64,000 nucleotides of DNA from a virus (IMGVR_UViG_3300011113_000675:62001-126000); one strand, 5' to 3'. Numbered from the stretch's first letter, positions 39,984 to 48,142 are shown. Numbers and translations are program-made. The notes: generated from the letters alone by a model not told the origin.

Positions 39984-42104
39984 TTAGAAGTAGTTATATC
40001 CTGTCAATTTAATTTGTGTGTTATTCAAGTTGATTCCCAACTGAACTCCGTTGTTTCCACTTGCATCCATGTTCGGAGAAACCTTGATTGATGTTAGAAT
40101 ATCAACACCATTTCCGATAGTTGAAAATTTCAATTTGAATGGGGTTGCATTTCCACTTATCGGTGTTTTGTTTTGGTCTAACGAACCAAACTTTACTTTT
40201 CCATCTACAGAGTTCACGAAAACATACCATGTGTTAGGTAGGTTGCTTTGTAATTCTTCGAATTTCAATTTTGTTTGGTCGTAGGTGAATTCGAACTGAA
40301 GACCCCCCAAAGTATTTCCATTTGTGTTTATATTGATTGGGATCTCGATAGTGTTTGTTGTCACCGTCAAATTTGATAGATTTACATCTATCGATGGGAC
40401 ATTATTAGGAGTGTTAATGAACATTCCAAGTGCATCTGTTTTGAATGATGTATTGTTTTTCAAACTATTTGATGCTCTACTTACAACTGATGCAATTCCA
40501 TTGTTACTTACAACAACTTGAGACGAATGAGAACGATTCACATCACCCCAAAGGAGATATTTCAAATACACAAGAGTATTTGACCCTATTGTTCCTGTTT
40601 TAACTAAAACTTTTGGGGTTGTGAAATTCTTCCAATTGGTTGTTGTTATTGAACCCCATGAAATGGATGGGTTAGTATTAAATTCAACTTCAGTTCTGAT
40701 TCCATAATCATTACCATTTATGTTTCTTATGTATGGAAGGAATGTTGTTCCTATAATCGAAGCAAAATCCGATGGAACCTTATATGATGCCCATGTTGCG
40801 TCTTTACTTACAAATTCAACTGGTCCATTGTATAAGTCCAACAACTGTAAACTCTTAATGTCCTCGGGAATAATGTTTGTATTGATAAATTCTCTCATGT
40901 CAATGAGGACTCTTGAAGATGCTTGTCCATAGTTATTTACTGTCAATACAACCCACTCAACCTCTCCTGAAACAGTTCTTGCATCAGTTGAAACCCAAGT
41001 AGGAACATTCATATAACCACCGCTTCCTTGTGTATAACCTTCAGGAACTGTAGTTATATTGTCGATTCCAACGACTTGAGCCAATAATTTTGGTAAGTCA
41101 CCACCATCTATATTTTTGTTTCTATTGATGTCAGCGGCATACAAAGATTGACCTGTATTGATTACAGTTCCTTTACTACCATCAAGACCCATAGTTGTGA
41201 ATTCTGATTGTGCTGAGGTGAAATCAGATACGCTGATTGCTCCATTATATATGGTGTTTAATTTGTCTGATTCGTGTTGAACAGTAACCTCATAAACTTT
41301 ATTTTCAGATAAAAGGGATTGGTTAATATCGACATTCCCATTTGTTAATATTGGGAATGACTGAACAGTATTGGTGACCGTGTCCCTAAATGCAACTTTG
41401 AGACCTGATATGTTGAAAAGGTTCGAATTGACATCAACTTTCGCTGTGACAAGTTTTCCTGTATTTTGATTCAAAATAACATCAGTTGTCAATGGAGTTT
41501 CCATTATTGTAGAAACTTGTTGCCCATTTCCATTCCATCCAGCTGCAAAATTCAACTTTATCGGATTAAATGTTGTTGCCGTAGAAGTTGGTTTTACTCT
41601 GAATCTGATGACCAAGAAATTCTCGTAATTTGTATTATTAACACCAGAATTACTTGCCCAAGTAATCATGGCTCTTATAATGGTATTATTTGAACTTTGG
41701 TTGAAAGTATATCCCGCGGTTTGAAACCTCGTGGTTCCGTTTGTGTTGGTTGAATTTCCAACATATGAATATCCAGGATAATTCTGAAATGATATTTGTG
41801 GGTTTGAATTAACAGGTAAAATTCCTCCACTGCCTACAACTCCAGTGTGATTGATCGTAATTAAATCGAAGTGACTTTTATCATATTCCAAATCAAACAA
41901 TACTTGTTTGATTACGTTGTCACCATTTCCATTGGCAACCACAATAACATTAAACTCATCACCTCTGTCTATGACTTGATTATTCAAATCTGAGATGACC
42001 TTGTCACTTGGAAATTTGAATTTCATATTGGATTGACCAAATGACACAAATGATGTAATCAGTAAAGCAAATAATAGTGTATATCTCATTTTAGTTGTTT
42101 TCAA
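39984..42104 (-). CDS. Exported cohesin/dockerin-type protein
   Basis: 706 residues with a signal peptide (ending SFGQS). Two cohesin-like beta-sandwich domains are suggested near the N-terminus (EFNVIVVANGNGD, VLFDLEYDKSHFDL) and the C-terminus (IPININTNGNTLGGLQFEF, YDQTKLKFEEL, FKLKFSTIGNG). A dockerin-like calcium loop DINRNKNIDGGDLPKLLAQV lies near 320. The middle is beta-rich. Such proteins build surface assemblies by domain pairing. It overlaps the upstream gene by 14 nt. It may be the substrate or surface partner of the CsgG-like channel. Confidence 0.75.
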   Translation of the reverse strand: MKTTKMRYTLLFALLITSFVSFGQSNMKFKFPSDKVISDLNNQVIDRGDEFNVIVVANGNGDNVIKQVLFDLEYDKSHFDLITINHTGVVGSGGILPVNSNPQISFQNYPGYSYVGNSTNTNGTTRFQTAGYTFNQSSNNTIIRAMITWASNSGVNNTNYENFLVIRFRVKPTSTATTFNPIKLNFAAGWNGNGQQVSTIMETPLTTDVILNQNTGKLVTAKVDVNSNLFNISGLKVAFRDTVTNTVQSFPILTNGNVDINQSLLSENKVYEVTVQHESDKLNTIYNGAISVSDFTSAQSEFTTMGLDGSKGTVINTGQSLYAADINRNKNIDGGDLPKLLAQVVGIDNITTVPEGYTQGSGGYMNVPTWVSTDARTVSGEVEWVVLTVNNYGQASSRVLIDMREFINTNIIPEDIKSLQLLDLYNGPVEFVSKDATWASYKVPSDFASIIGTTFLPYIRNINGNDYGIRTEVEFNTNPSISWGSITTTNWKNFTTPKVLVKTGTIGSNTLVYLKYLLWGDVNRSHSSQVVVSNNGIASVVSRASNSLKNNTSFKTDALGMFINTPNNVPSIDVNLSNLTVTTNTIEIPININTNGNTLGGLQFEFTYDQTKLKFEELQSNLPNTWYVFVNSVDGKVKFGSLDQNKTPISGNATPFKLKFSTIGNGVDILTSIKVSPNMDASGNNGVQLGINLNNTQIKLTGYNYF

Positions 42105-42585
42105 ATAATTGATTCACCAAGACACCCGATGCTTTCTTCAAAGCATTACTCAAAGATTGTTGATTGAAGTTTCCTCCATTGTCTACTATCAAGGTCGACA
42201 TGGAAATTTCAGATGACTCTTCTTCTACAACAATTTCTTTGGTTTTTTTCCCATCAACTTTCAAAACACCTTTCAATCGAATTACAACTGACTCCTTATC
42301 CTTGTGGATTACAGAAAAATTTGACTTAGTTTTTAACACATCCAAATACACAATTTCCACAACCAACTTAGTGGATGAGTCAGGATCTAAATCAAAATTT
42401 TGTTCTTGTAAAAACTCCTCAATGATATTTCTGACACCGAATTCTAAATTTCGATTACCAGCAAGATTTCCAATCTGAATCTTGTTAGAAACAGATTCAA
42501 CCCATATAACATCATTGTTTTGTAAGGTGGGGTGAGGCATTGCAAATTGCAAAATGCTCACCAAAAGGAGTATAAGCAAATTCAT
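42091..42585 (-). CDS. Exported periplasmic protein, first gene of export operon
   Basis: 164 residues with a signal peptide (MNLLILLLVSILQFAMP). The mature domain alternates strands and helices (KLVVEIVYLDVLKTKS, VVIRLKGVLKVDGKK) and ends in a helix (ALKKASGVLVNQLFE), recalling small CsgG-related or YajG/LptE-like periplasmic domains. Driven by the TATTTAT box at 42606-42612, with a 20-nt leader that contains the repeated 15-mer CGATAGTATCTTGGT. Confidence 0.65.
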   Translation of the reverse strand: MNLLILLLVSILQFAMPHPTLQNNDVIWVESVSNKIQIGNLAGNRNLEFGVRNIIEEFLQEQNFDLDPDSSTKLVVEIVYLDVLKTKSNFSVIHKDKESVVIRLKGVLKVDGKKTKEIVVEEESSEISMSTLIVDNGGNFNQQSLSNALKKASGVLVNQLFENN

Positions 42586-42605
42586 TCGATAGTATCTTGG
42601 TTACT

Positions 42606-42612
42606 ATAAATA
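42606..42612 (-). promoter_or_regulatory. TATTTAT box heading the export operon
   Basis: Minus strand, reads GAGTATTTATAG. No other promoter-like box is evident before 36390, and the eight genes overlap or lie within 25 nt, except for short gaps at 39097-39112 and 38350-38370. Confidence 0.55.
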
Positions 42613-42707
42613 CTCAAAAAAGAGTATTCGGGCCAAAAATTTTATTATTTTATTCTATTAACCCTATCCGTTTTTTTGAATATTTATGAAAATAAACATA
42701 AATTACT

Positions 42708-43535
42708 ATGATACTAAAGAATGGGTCTAAGGGAGAAGACGTTAAAAAACTCCAAGCGAAATTAGGTTTAGTAGCCGACGGGGTTTTCGGGTCTGGAACC
42801 GAAGCAGCGGTAAAAAAATGGCAAGCCGCAAACGGATTAACTGCTGACGGTATTGTTGGCGAAGGAACTTGGACAAAGATGTTCGGAGAAAAACAACTTA
42901 TCACAGAACCATCAACTCCAATAGTTAATGCTGGTCCTTTGAAGTTGGAAAACCTTAAAGGTCACATCCCTGATGCGGTCATTGCTCAGATTCCTGATGC
43001 AGCTAAAAAATTCAACATTTCTAATCCATTACGTTTGGCACACTTCTTGGCTCAGTGTGGTCATGAATCTGCTGGATTCAAAGCGGTTCAAGAAAACTTG
43101 AACTACTCTGCCGATGGTTTGAAAAAAATATTCCCTAAGTATTTCCCTGGTAATCTTGCTGAAGGTTATGCAAGAAACCCTGAGAAGATTGCTTCCAAAG
43201 TTTATGGAGGTAGAATGGGTAATGGAGATGAAACAACCAAAGAAGGTTTCAAATTTAGAGGACGTGGTTACATTCAATTGACAGGAAAAGACAACTATAC
43301 AAAATTTGCGAAATTTATCGGAGAAGATACAGTTGGAAATCCTGACTTAGTTGCAACAAAATATCCTTTAGCATCTGCGGCATTTTTCTTTGATTCCAAC
43401 AAATTATGGGAAATCTGCGATAGAGGAGCGGATGATGCAACAGTAACTGCAGTAACAAAAAGAGTTAATGGTGGTACTATCGGTCTTGCAGATAGAATCA
43501 AACACTTCAAAGAGTACTTTGGATTGTTGAAATAA
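42708..43535 (+). CDS. Endolysin: peptidoglycan-binding domain plus GH19 lysozyme
   Basis: 275 residues. PG_binding_1 occupies about 1-60 (VKKLQAKLGLVADGVFG, LTADGIVGEGTW). A GH19 chitinase/lysozyme domain follows with the catalytic Glu in CGHESAGF (E120), RGRGYIQLTG and NPDLVATKY. GH19 endolysins hydrolyse the glycan backbone of peptidoglycan. There is no signal peptide, so it depends on a holin; a small two-helix candidate lies at 46065. Late box at 42681-42687. Confidence 0.9.
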   Translation: MILKNGSKGEDVKKLQAKLGLVADGVFGSGTEAAVKKWQAANGLTADGIVGEGTWTKMFGEKQLITEPSTPIVNAGPLKLENLKGHIPDAVIAQIPDAAKKFNISNPLRLAHFLAQCGHESAGFKAVQENLNYSADGLKKIFPKYFPGNLAEGYARNPEKIASKVYGGRMGNGDETTKEGFKFRGRGYIQLTGKDNYTKFAKFIGEDTVGNPDLVATKYPLASAAFFFDSNKLWEICDRGADDATVTAVTKRVNGGTIGLADRIKHFKEYFGLLK

Positions 43536-43604
43536 AAGTTGAAAATAAACCTCAACAATTTTAATTATTTATTCTTGTGGGTTTCGCAGAGTAAATTTTT
43601 ATTG

Positions 43605-43612
43605 TATCTTTG
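43605..43612 (+). promoter_or_regulatory. Host-type -7 box
   Basis: TATCTTTG, 16 nt before the ATG at 43629. The -33 element is not clear. Confidence 0.45.
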
Positions 43613-43628
43613 TTGTAAATAAATAACC

Positions 43629-43868
43629 ATGATGACAATGAATATGACTTCCGCAATCAAAGATTTCAAATGGGTATTAAAACTACTCCAATCTTCGAAG
43701 AGTAAAGCACATTTAGACACAACACTTCGGTGTTTCAATCTTTGGGAAAACAAACATACCAAAGATAAACTCACTGAAGCAGATGCTGATGCGGTAAAAC
43801 ATATGAGATATCAATTTTGGTGTTTTTTCAAAAATAAAAATTCAAGATTTGGACTCTTACCAAAGTAA
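43629..43868 (+). CDS. Small basic helical protein
   Basis: 79 residues, mainly helical (TSAIKDFKWVLKLLQSSKSK), with several possible ATG starts at the beginning. Function unknown. Confidence 0.55.
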   Translation: MMTMNMTSAIKDFKWVLKLLQSSKSKAHLDTTLRCFNLWENKHTKDKLTEADADAVKHMRYQFWCFFKNKNSRFGLLPK

Positions 43869-43971
43869 AAAAATTACTCTGTGCATATCGTGAATCGAAT
43901 TTTTTTGAAAATTTACATATTTATTTACACAATCGCTCACAAAGTGAGTGTTCTCATATATCCCTTTATTT

Positions 43972-44006
43972 AAGACCCACATTTTTTGGTGGGTCTTATT
44001 TTTTTT
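43972..44006 (+). terminator. Hairpin terminator
   Basis: Stem AAGACCCAC/GTGGGTCTT followed by a T-run, directly before the next promoter box. Confidence 0.7.
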
Positions 44007-44008
44007 AC

Positions 44009-44016
44009 TATATTTG
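44009..44016 (+). promoter_or_regulatory. Host-type -7 box
   Basis: TATATTTG, 19 nt before the ATG at 44036; a TTTG at 43984-43987 could be the -33 element. Confidence 0.45.
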
Positions 44017-44035
44017 TATATTAAATCTAAAGACT

Positions 44036-44536
44036 ATGAACTGGAAAAACCTAACTTATCCAATCCGAAGAAAATACCAACAAATCAAACGAGTAATCGA
44101 CTTTTTACCGATTATTTGGAATGGATTCGATTTTGATTACACCTATTCAATTCAACTTTTCAAGAAACAACTCGAAAGACAAGCAAAGTATTTCGAGTCG
44201 GGTAAATCATATTCAGAAAGGGCAGACCAAAATGTGTCAAGAATCAGAACCGCAATTCGTTTGATGGATAAAGTTTATGATGAAGAATATTCCACAGAAT
44301 GGCCCGATATACTCAGAGAGAAATACGGAGATGATGTTTTAGATTGGGATTGGGAAGAAACAAGTCAAGGAAGTGGTCTTTCTTATCACAGATGGAAGTT
44401 TGAAACTTGGGATAATGCCGAAGAAATTAGACAAATGAAACTCGACCTGATTAGTAAAGGAGAGGCAAAACAAAAGAACGCCGAAGAATTATTATGGAAA
44501 TTTATAGGGCACAATATTCGTTACTGGTGGGATTGA
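44036..44536 (+). CDS. Conserved phage protein, helical
   Basis: 166 residues, helical and charged, with VSRIRTAIRLMDKVYDEE and WRFETWDN-like segments. Similar proteins are frequent in large phages; function unknown. First of a plus-strand unit. Confidence 0.6.
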   Translation: MNWKNLTYPIRRKYQQIKRVIDFLPIIWNGFDFDYTYSIQLFKKQLERQAKYFESGKSYSERADQNVSRIRTAIRLMDKVYDEEYSTEWPDILREKYGDDVLDWDWEETSQGSGLSYHRWKFETWDNAEEIRQMKLDLISKGEAKQKNAEELLWKFIGHNIRYWWD

Positions 44537-44537
44537 T

Positions 44538-44669
44538 ATGAAAATATATGAAATTTACGGGCAAATCTATCTTTTCCCATTTGTGAAAATAACCCATACC
44601 AAAAAACTCAATGGTGATTTGGAATTCATCATTGGTTGGTTGAAGTGGGAATTGACAATAAAATTATGA
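44538..44669 (+). CDS. Small protein
   Basis: A 43-residue frame, MKIYEIYGQIYLFPFVKI to LTIKL. It begins 1 nt after the upstream stop and its stop overlaps the next ATG (ATGA), which supports its reality. Confidence 0.5.
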   Translation: MKIYEIYGQIYLFPFVKITHTKKLNGDLEFIIGWLKWELTIKL

Positions 44670-45346
44670 AAAAGAAAATAACATTCATCTCTGACACTCA
44701 CAACAAACACAAACACCTTACAAGTAAGGGGATGGGAAATATATTGGGTAGTGGAGATATACTCGTACACGCAGGAGACTGCACAAGTATGGGATATAAA
44801 CATGAAATCGAACAGTTTTTGGAATGGTTTTCAAATACTGATTTCAAACATAAAATTTTCATTGCCGGAAATCACGATTTCGGATTCGAACAACAAACCG
44901 ATATAGCGCAAGTATATAAAGACTTAGGAGTAATCTATTTGTTTGATAATGAAGTTACCATAGATGGAATAAAGTTTTATGGAAGTCCTTGGCAACCTGA
45001 ATTCCACAATTGGGCGTTCAATCTGTCAAGAGGAGAAGAATTGGCAGAAAAATGGGAACAAATTCCAAATGATGTTGATGTTCTAATCACTCACGGACCA
45101 GCTTATGGAATCTTGGATTACGCTCCAATAGGTGGTCATGTTGGTTGTGAAGAATTATATCGCAAGATTGTGGAGGTGAAACCTAAAATTCACGTTTGTG
45201 GTCACATTCACGATGGATATGGGCAAAAAACTATGGGTGGAATTGAATTTCTTAATGCTTCAGTTCTAAACGAAAGATATGAATATGCTCACAAACCAAT
45301 TGTTGTAGAATACGATACTGAAACAAAAGAAATTAATTATATCTAA
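44666..45346 (+). CDS. Calcineurin-like metallophosphoesterase
   Basis: 226 residues from the ATG at 44666. Metal-binding motifs: D10-x-H12 (FISDTHNKH), HAGD, GNHDF, THGP and CGHIHDGYG. The pattern fits the UPF0046/MPPED-like branch. Substrate unknown; nucleotide or RNA-end phosphodiesters are possible. It is followed by a cyclic-phosphate receiver-like gene. Confidence 0.85.
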   Translation: MKKKITFISDTHNKHKHLTSKGMGNILGSGDILVHAGDCTSMGYKHEIEQFLEWFSNTDFKHKIFIAGNHDFGFEQQTDIAQVYKDLGVIYLFDNEVTIDGIKFYGSPWQPEFHNWAFNLSRGEELAEKWEQIPNDVDVLITHGPAYGILDYAPIGGHVGCEELYRKIVEVKPKIHVCGHIHDGYGQKTMGGIEFLNASVLNERYEYAHKPIVVEYDTETKEINYI

Positions 45347-45347
45347 A

Positions 45348-45764
45348 ATGAAAAAAATGTATAAGGTCTATTTGGATGATGTCAGAACTCCATTAGATAA
45401 TGATTGGGAAATTGCAAGAAATTATGACCAATTCGTAGAAATAATCCAAAGGTTGGGATTGGAAAATATTGAAGTAATTTCTTTGGACCACGATTTGGAC
45501 GACTCGGCAATTGCGGAATATTACGCCAATGCCAAACCAAATAACACCTTGAACTATGACAACATTTTGGAGAAGACAGGTATGGATTGTTGTAAGTTTT
45601 TGGTTCAGGAAAGTATGGACACTAACATTTCTTTACCTCAAGTTTATGTTCATTCGTCCAATCCACCAGGTAGAGAAAATATGATGGGGTTAATCAACAA
45701 TTATTTGAAAAGTTGCGGATTACCTGAAACCTGTGAAAGAAAAATTGTGAAGTTCAGTGTATAA
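45348..45764 (+). CDS. Cyclic-phosphate processing receiver-like (cREC) protein
   Basis: 138 residues with the layout of the cyclic-phosphate processing receiver domain: YLDDVRTPLD near the start, RNYDQF, ISLDHDLDD, TGMDCCKFLV and YVHSSNPPGRENM. This receiver-like family is linked to RNA-repair systems that handle cyclic phosphate ends. It follows the phosphoesterase gene by 1 nt, which suggests a joint role. Confidence 0.7.
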   Translation: MKKMYKVYLDDVRTPLDNDWEIARNYDQFVEIIQRLGLENIEVISLDHDLDDSAIAEYYANAKPNNTLNYDNILEKTGMDCCKFLVQESMDTNISLPQVYVHSSNPPGRENMMGLINNYLKSCGLPETCERKIVKFSV

Positions 45765-45798
45765 AAAAAAGATGGAGAAATCCATCTTTTATTTTTTT
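45765..45798 (+). terminator. Terminator after the phosphoesterase unit
   Basis: Stem AAAGATGGA/TCCATCTTT with a GAAA loop and T-rich tail. Confidence 0.75.
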
Positions 45799-46001
45799 GT
45801 TCGTGTACGTTTTCTCGCTTCCTGAGCCAAATCCCCTAAAGTTTTCTTTTTCTGTTCTGTAGGATGTTTGTATCCTGCCTTGTATTTGAATTCTACAGAT
45901 ACGGGCCCATTTCTATTAATATCCGAATTGTACTTAAAAACAGATATTGATTCCTCATCTTCGAATGTAATCTCCCACTTTGTTGTTCCTGATGTTCTCA
46001 T
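45789..46001 (-). CDS. Small basic protein, unknown
   Basis: 70 residues, beta-rich start (TTKWEITFEDEESISVFKY) and a basic helical end. Expressed from a leaderless host-type promoter. Confidence 0.55.
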   Translation of the reverse strand: MRTSGTTKWEITFEDEESISVFKYNSDINRNGPVSVEFKYKAGYKHPTEQKKKTLGDLAQEARKRTRTKK

Positions 46002-46005
46002 AGAA

Positions 46006-46013
46006 CAAAGATA
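46006..46013 (-). promoter_or_regulatory. Host-type -7 box, leaderless gene
   Basis: Minus strand TATCTTTG, then TTCT and the ATG at 46001 (4-nt spacing). No clear -33 TTG. Confidence 0.5.
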
Positions 46014-46030
46014 CTCAACTTTTTCATAAA

Positions 46031-46064
46031 AAAAACCCCCACTCTTTCGGGTGGGGATTTTTTG
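46031..46064. terminator. Hairpin terminator
   Basis: Stem CCCCAC/GTGGGG between minus-strand genes, with A and T runs on both sides. Confidence 0.6.
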
Positions 46065-46316
46065 TTACTCTTCGATTGAGTCTGACTTACCTTTGTTAAT
46101 CCACTTGTCGACAGAACCGATTCCAAAGGAACCAAGAACTAACCACAAGAATGAATTAAAGATAAATTCGTTAATCACAAGATCTTTCCCTAAAGTTCCT
46201 GTTACGATGTCGGCAATAGCGAATCCAGCCATCATTAAGAAAGCTAAGAAACCTACAACACTTTTTTCATTGATTGAGTTGTTGTCATTGAACAACTGAG
46301 ATAAGAATTTTTTCAT
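46065..46316 (-). CDS. Two-helix late membrane protein, holin candidate
   Basis: 83 residues with two hydrophobic helices (about 20-42 and 51-70, VVGFLAFLMMAGFAIADIV and NSFLWLVLGSFGIG) and a charged C-terminus. Size and topology suit a holin, and the gene has a late box (46341-46347), but it is not next to the endolysin. Its leader contains ATAGTATTTTGGTAA, similar to the 15-mer seen before 42585. Confidence 0.5.
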   Translation of the reverse strand: MKKFLSQLFNDNNSINEKSVVGFLAFLMMAGFAIADIVTGTLGKDLVINEFIFNSFLWLVLGSFGIGSVDKWINKGKSDSIEE

Positions 46317-46373
46317 AGTATTTTGGTAATTTACTTACCAATAAATATCAGAGAAAACCTATAACTTTAGTTG

Positions 46374-47504
46374 TTAGAAATTTTGAGATTGCTTTATTCT
46401 TAAAATAAAATTATCAACTACAGTCTGACACTCTGCCTGAGTAACTAATTGTCCTCCGTTTTTACTCAATAAAGTTTTAATTGTCAAAATATTTTGTGTA
46501 CCTGCACCTGTCGTGTAAAGATATCCTCCACAACCCCCAACATTAGTTGGTTGTGCGAAAGAAGTTACAGTTCCAAATGTCGAGTTCCAATTAGGGTGAC
46601 CTAATAAAATATATAAGTCACAGTGTGATGGATCTCCAGCATTGTAAGTCTCTCGGAAGAATGAGTAGACGGTAAATCCACTTACAGTTGCTCCACTATA
46701 AATTGTTCCACTAGCTAACGTTCCTCCTCCATCAGCTCCTGAATTACCTCCTGTTTGAAATCCAATAGGTAGGTTAGGACCATAAGTTTCATTGTCTCTC
46801 GATCCCAAAACTGTTAGTGGTAAATAGGTTAAACTTTGTGTTCCAGTGTATTGTTGATATCCCAAACTAATGTATCCAAAACTCGTGTCTAAAGTTTGAG
46901 TTGTTGCAGATTGAGTGTAATCAACCGCGAATGGGTATGCTCCTGGATTATAACCTCCAGTACCAACGTATTCAGTGTTTGCAACTATCCATGGTGAAGA
47001 AATATTACCATTATCATACATGTCTCCACCTCCGTCCTCTATGAAATAACTATTACCATCCAATTGATAAGCGTAAAAACTTGGATTCCTGAATTCAGGC
47101 ATGTAATTTCTTAAATATTCTGCTATAGTTTGAAGTTCAGAATACGGTGTTTTTGGAGAATAAGATGTCCAATATCCATTTGCATTCAACCAAGTTGCGG
47201 CGTCTGTACCACCTGTAAAGCTCTGGCCAAATAAACTATTTGTATATTGAACAAAAGAGTTTTCAGTCAATAATGGACTTCTAAAAAAGCCTACAGATGC
47301 AGTCACACCCGATAATGGTGTTGGTTGAGTATTTCCTGAAACCGACTGAGCAATGACGTATCCTAATTCTTCATCGGGTCCATTCCAATACTGTGGACTA
47401 TTGGTAAATCCTGATGTTGGGGCCCCGATTGATAAGTCCCCTATTTGAGATGTTCCTGCAATTGAGGGTCCTGGATTGTATGCGAAAGGTCTTGCTTTTG
47501 CCAT
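46374..47504 (-). CDS. Tail-fibre-like structural protein
   Basis: 376 residues, beta-rich, with many G, S, T, Y and N. The start YNPGPSIAGTSQIGDLSIG and YWNGPDEELGYVIA is of a kind I associate with phage fibre or virion-surface proteins of large environmental phages. No signal peptide. Late box at 47517-47523. It may be a receptor-binding or fibre subunit. Confidence 0.65.
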   Translation of the reverse strand: MAKARPFAYNPGPSIAGTSQIGDLSIGAPTSGFTNSPQYWNGPDEELGYVIAQSVSGNTQPTPLSGVTASVGFFRSPLLTENSFVQYTNSLFGQSFTGGTDAATWLNANGYWTSYSPKTPYSELQTIAEYLRNYMPEFRNPSFYAYQLDGNSYFIEDGGGDMYDNGNISSPWIVANTEYVGTGGYNPGAYPFAVDYTQSATTQTLDTSFGYISLGYQQYTGTQSLTYLPLTVLGSRDNETYGPNLPIGFQTGGNSGADGGGTLASGTIYSGATVSGFTVYSFFRETYNAGDPSHCDLYILLGHPNWNSTFGTVTSFAQPTNVGGCGGYLYTTGAGTQNILTIKTLLSKNGGQLVTQAECQTVVDNFILRIKQSQNF

Positions 47505-47523
47505 GATTTTTTAATAATAAATA

Positions 47524-47828
47524 TACAGGCACTAAAAAAGGGGACACCGTCGTGTCCCCCAATTTTCCCCGTCGAGAAAATGTAGCGTGTCTTGTTGGAT
47601 TAGGCTGATCACAAACCTCAAGGATGGATGGTCCTTTGTTTTATTTATCGTCTCAAAACATCCAATAGTGACGTGTTTAATTCTATCTTTTTCAAGGTCA
47701 AAGATACAGGAAACAACAACTTCTAACCTCCGATACCTGATTTTACGTTTTTCTAATTTATAAAGCGGAGAAGAAATTGTGAAGGTGAGTAAGGGAAAAC
47801 ACCACTATCAAACATTCCGCTATCCATT
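47524..47828. other. Intergenic region without a gene
   Basis: About 305 nt. It holds a strong hairpin at 47540-47559 (GGGGACAC/GTGTCCCC) that can end minus-strand transcripts, a TATTTAT on the plus strand at 47642-47648 with no gene behind it, and a minus-strand TATCTTTG at 47699-47706. No coding frame or recognisable RNA was found. Confidence 0.45.
47534..47562 (-). terminator. Terminator below the tRNA-Phe transcript
   Basis: Stem GGGGACAC/GTGTCCCC with a T-run on the minus strand. Confidence 0.65.
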
Positions 47829-47921
47829 TGGTGGCTGGGAGTGGGTTCGAACCACTGGCTCATCGGTGTTCACCCGATTGCTCTACCATGAATTCCGAAG
47901 AACTCCTGAGCTACCACAACC
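47829..47921 (-). tRNA. tRNA-Phe (GAA) with D-loop hairpin insertion, CCA encoded
   Basis: Anticodon stem ATCGG/CCGAT with loop GTGAACA (GAA), D-stem GCTC/GAGC, T-arm AGTGG-TTCGAAC-CCACT, 3' ACCA. The D-loop contains an extra hairpin GAGTTCTTCGGAATTC with a TTCG tetraloop. The acceptor GGTTG(T)GG/CCCAGCC needs one bulged T. It stands apart from the main tRNA cluster and has its own promoter. Confidence 0.75.
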
Positions 47922-47983
47922 ATATTGTTTCTCAGGGTTTGGAACCGAGTATCTTTCATCACCTGTAAGTCCCAAACCCTTTA

Positions 47984-48014
47984 CAAATATAGAAAATTGT
48001 TTTCGGACTGTCAA
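47984..48014 (-). promoter_or_regulatory. Host-type promoter of tRNA-Phe
   Basis: Minus strand: TTG (48014-48012), 20 nt, TATATTTG (47991-47984). The leader can form AGGGTTTGG/CCAAACCCT before the tRNA. Confidence 0.65.
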
Positions 48015-48122
48015 ACTATTTATGAAAAAAAGCCTCCCCTTTTTTGGGGCGTTTAGGACCGTTCCAGTTATGGGACAATTTAAGAGAACGATTCGCTACC
48101 GTTCTCTTTTTTTTGTTGCAAC

Positions 48123-48129
48123 TATTTAT
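48123..48129 (+). promoter_or_regulatory. TATTTAT box deciding the start at 48143
   Basis: Lies within the upstream extension of the frame from 48044, so that extension is unlikely to be translated. Confidence 0.45.
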
Positions 48130-48142
48130 AGAAAAAAATAAT

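Noticed and set aside
43948-44136. Plus-strand frame of 62 codons
   Set aside because: It spans a terminator hairpin and a promoter box and overlaps the well-supported gene at 44036.
46065-46316. Firm assignment of the two-helix protein as the holin
   Set aside because: Topology fits, but it is not adjacent to the endolysin and several other small membrane proteins fit equally.
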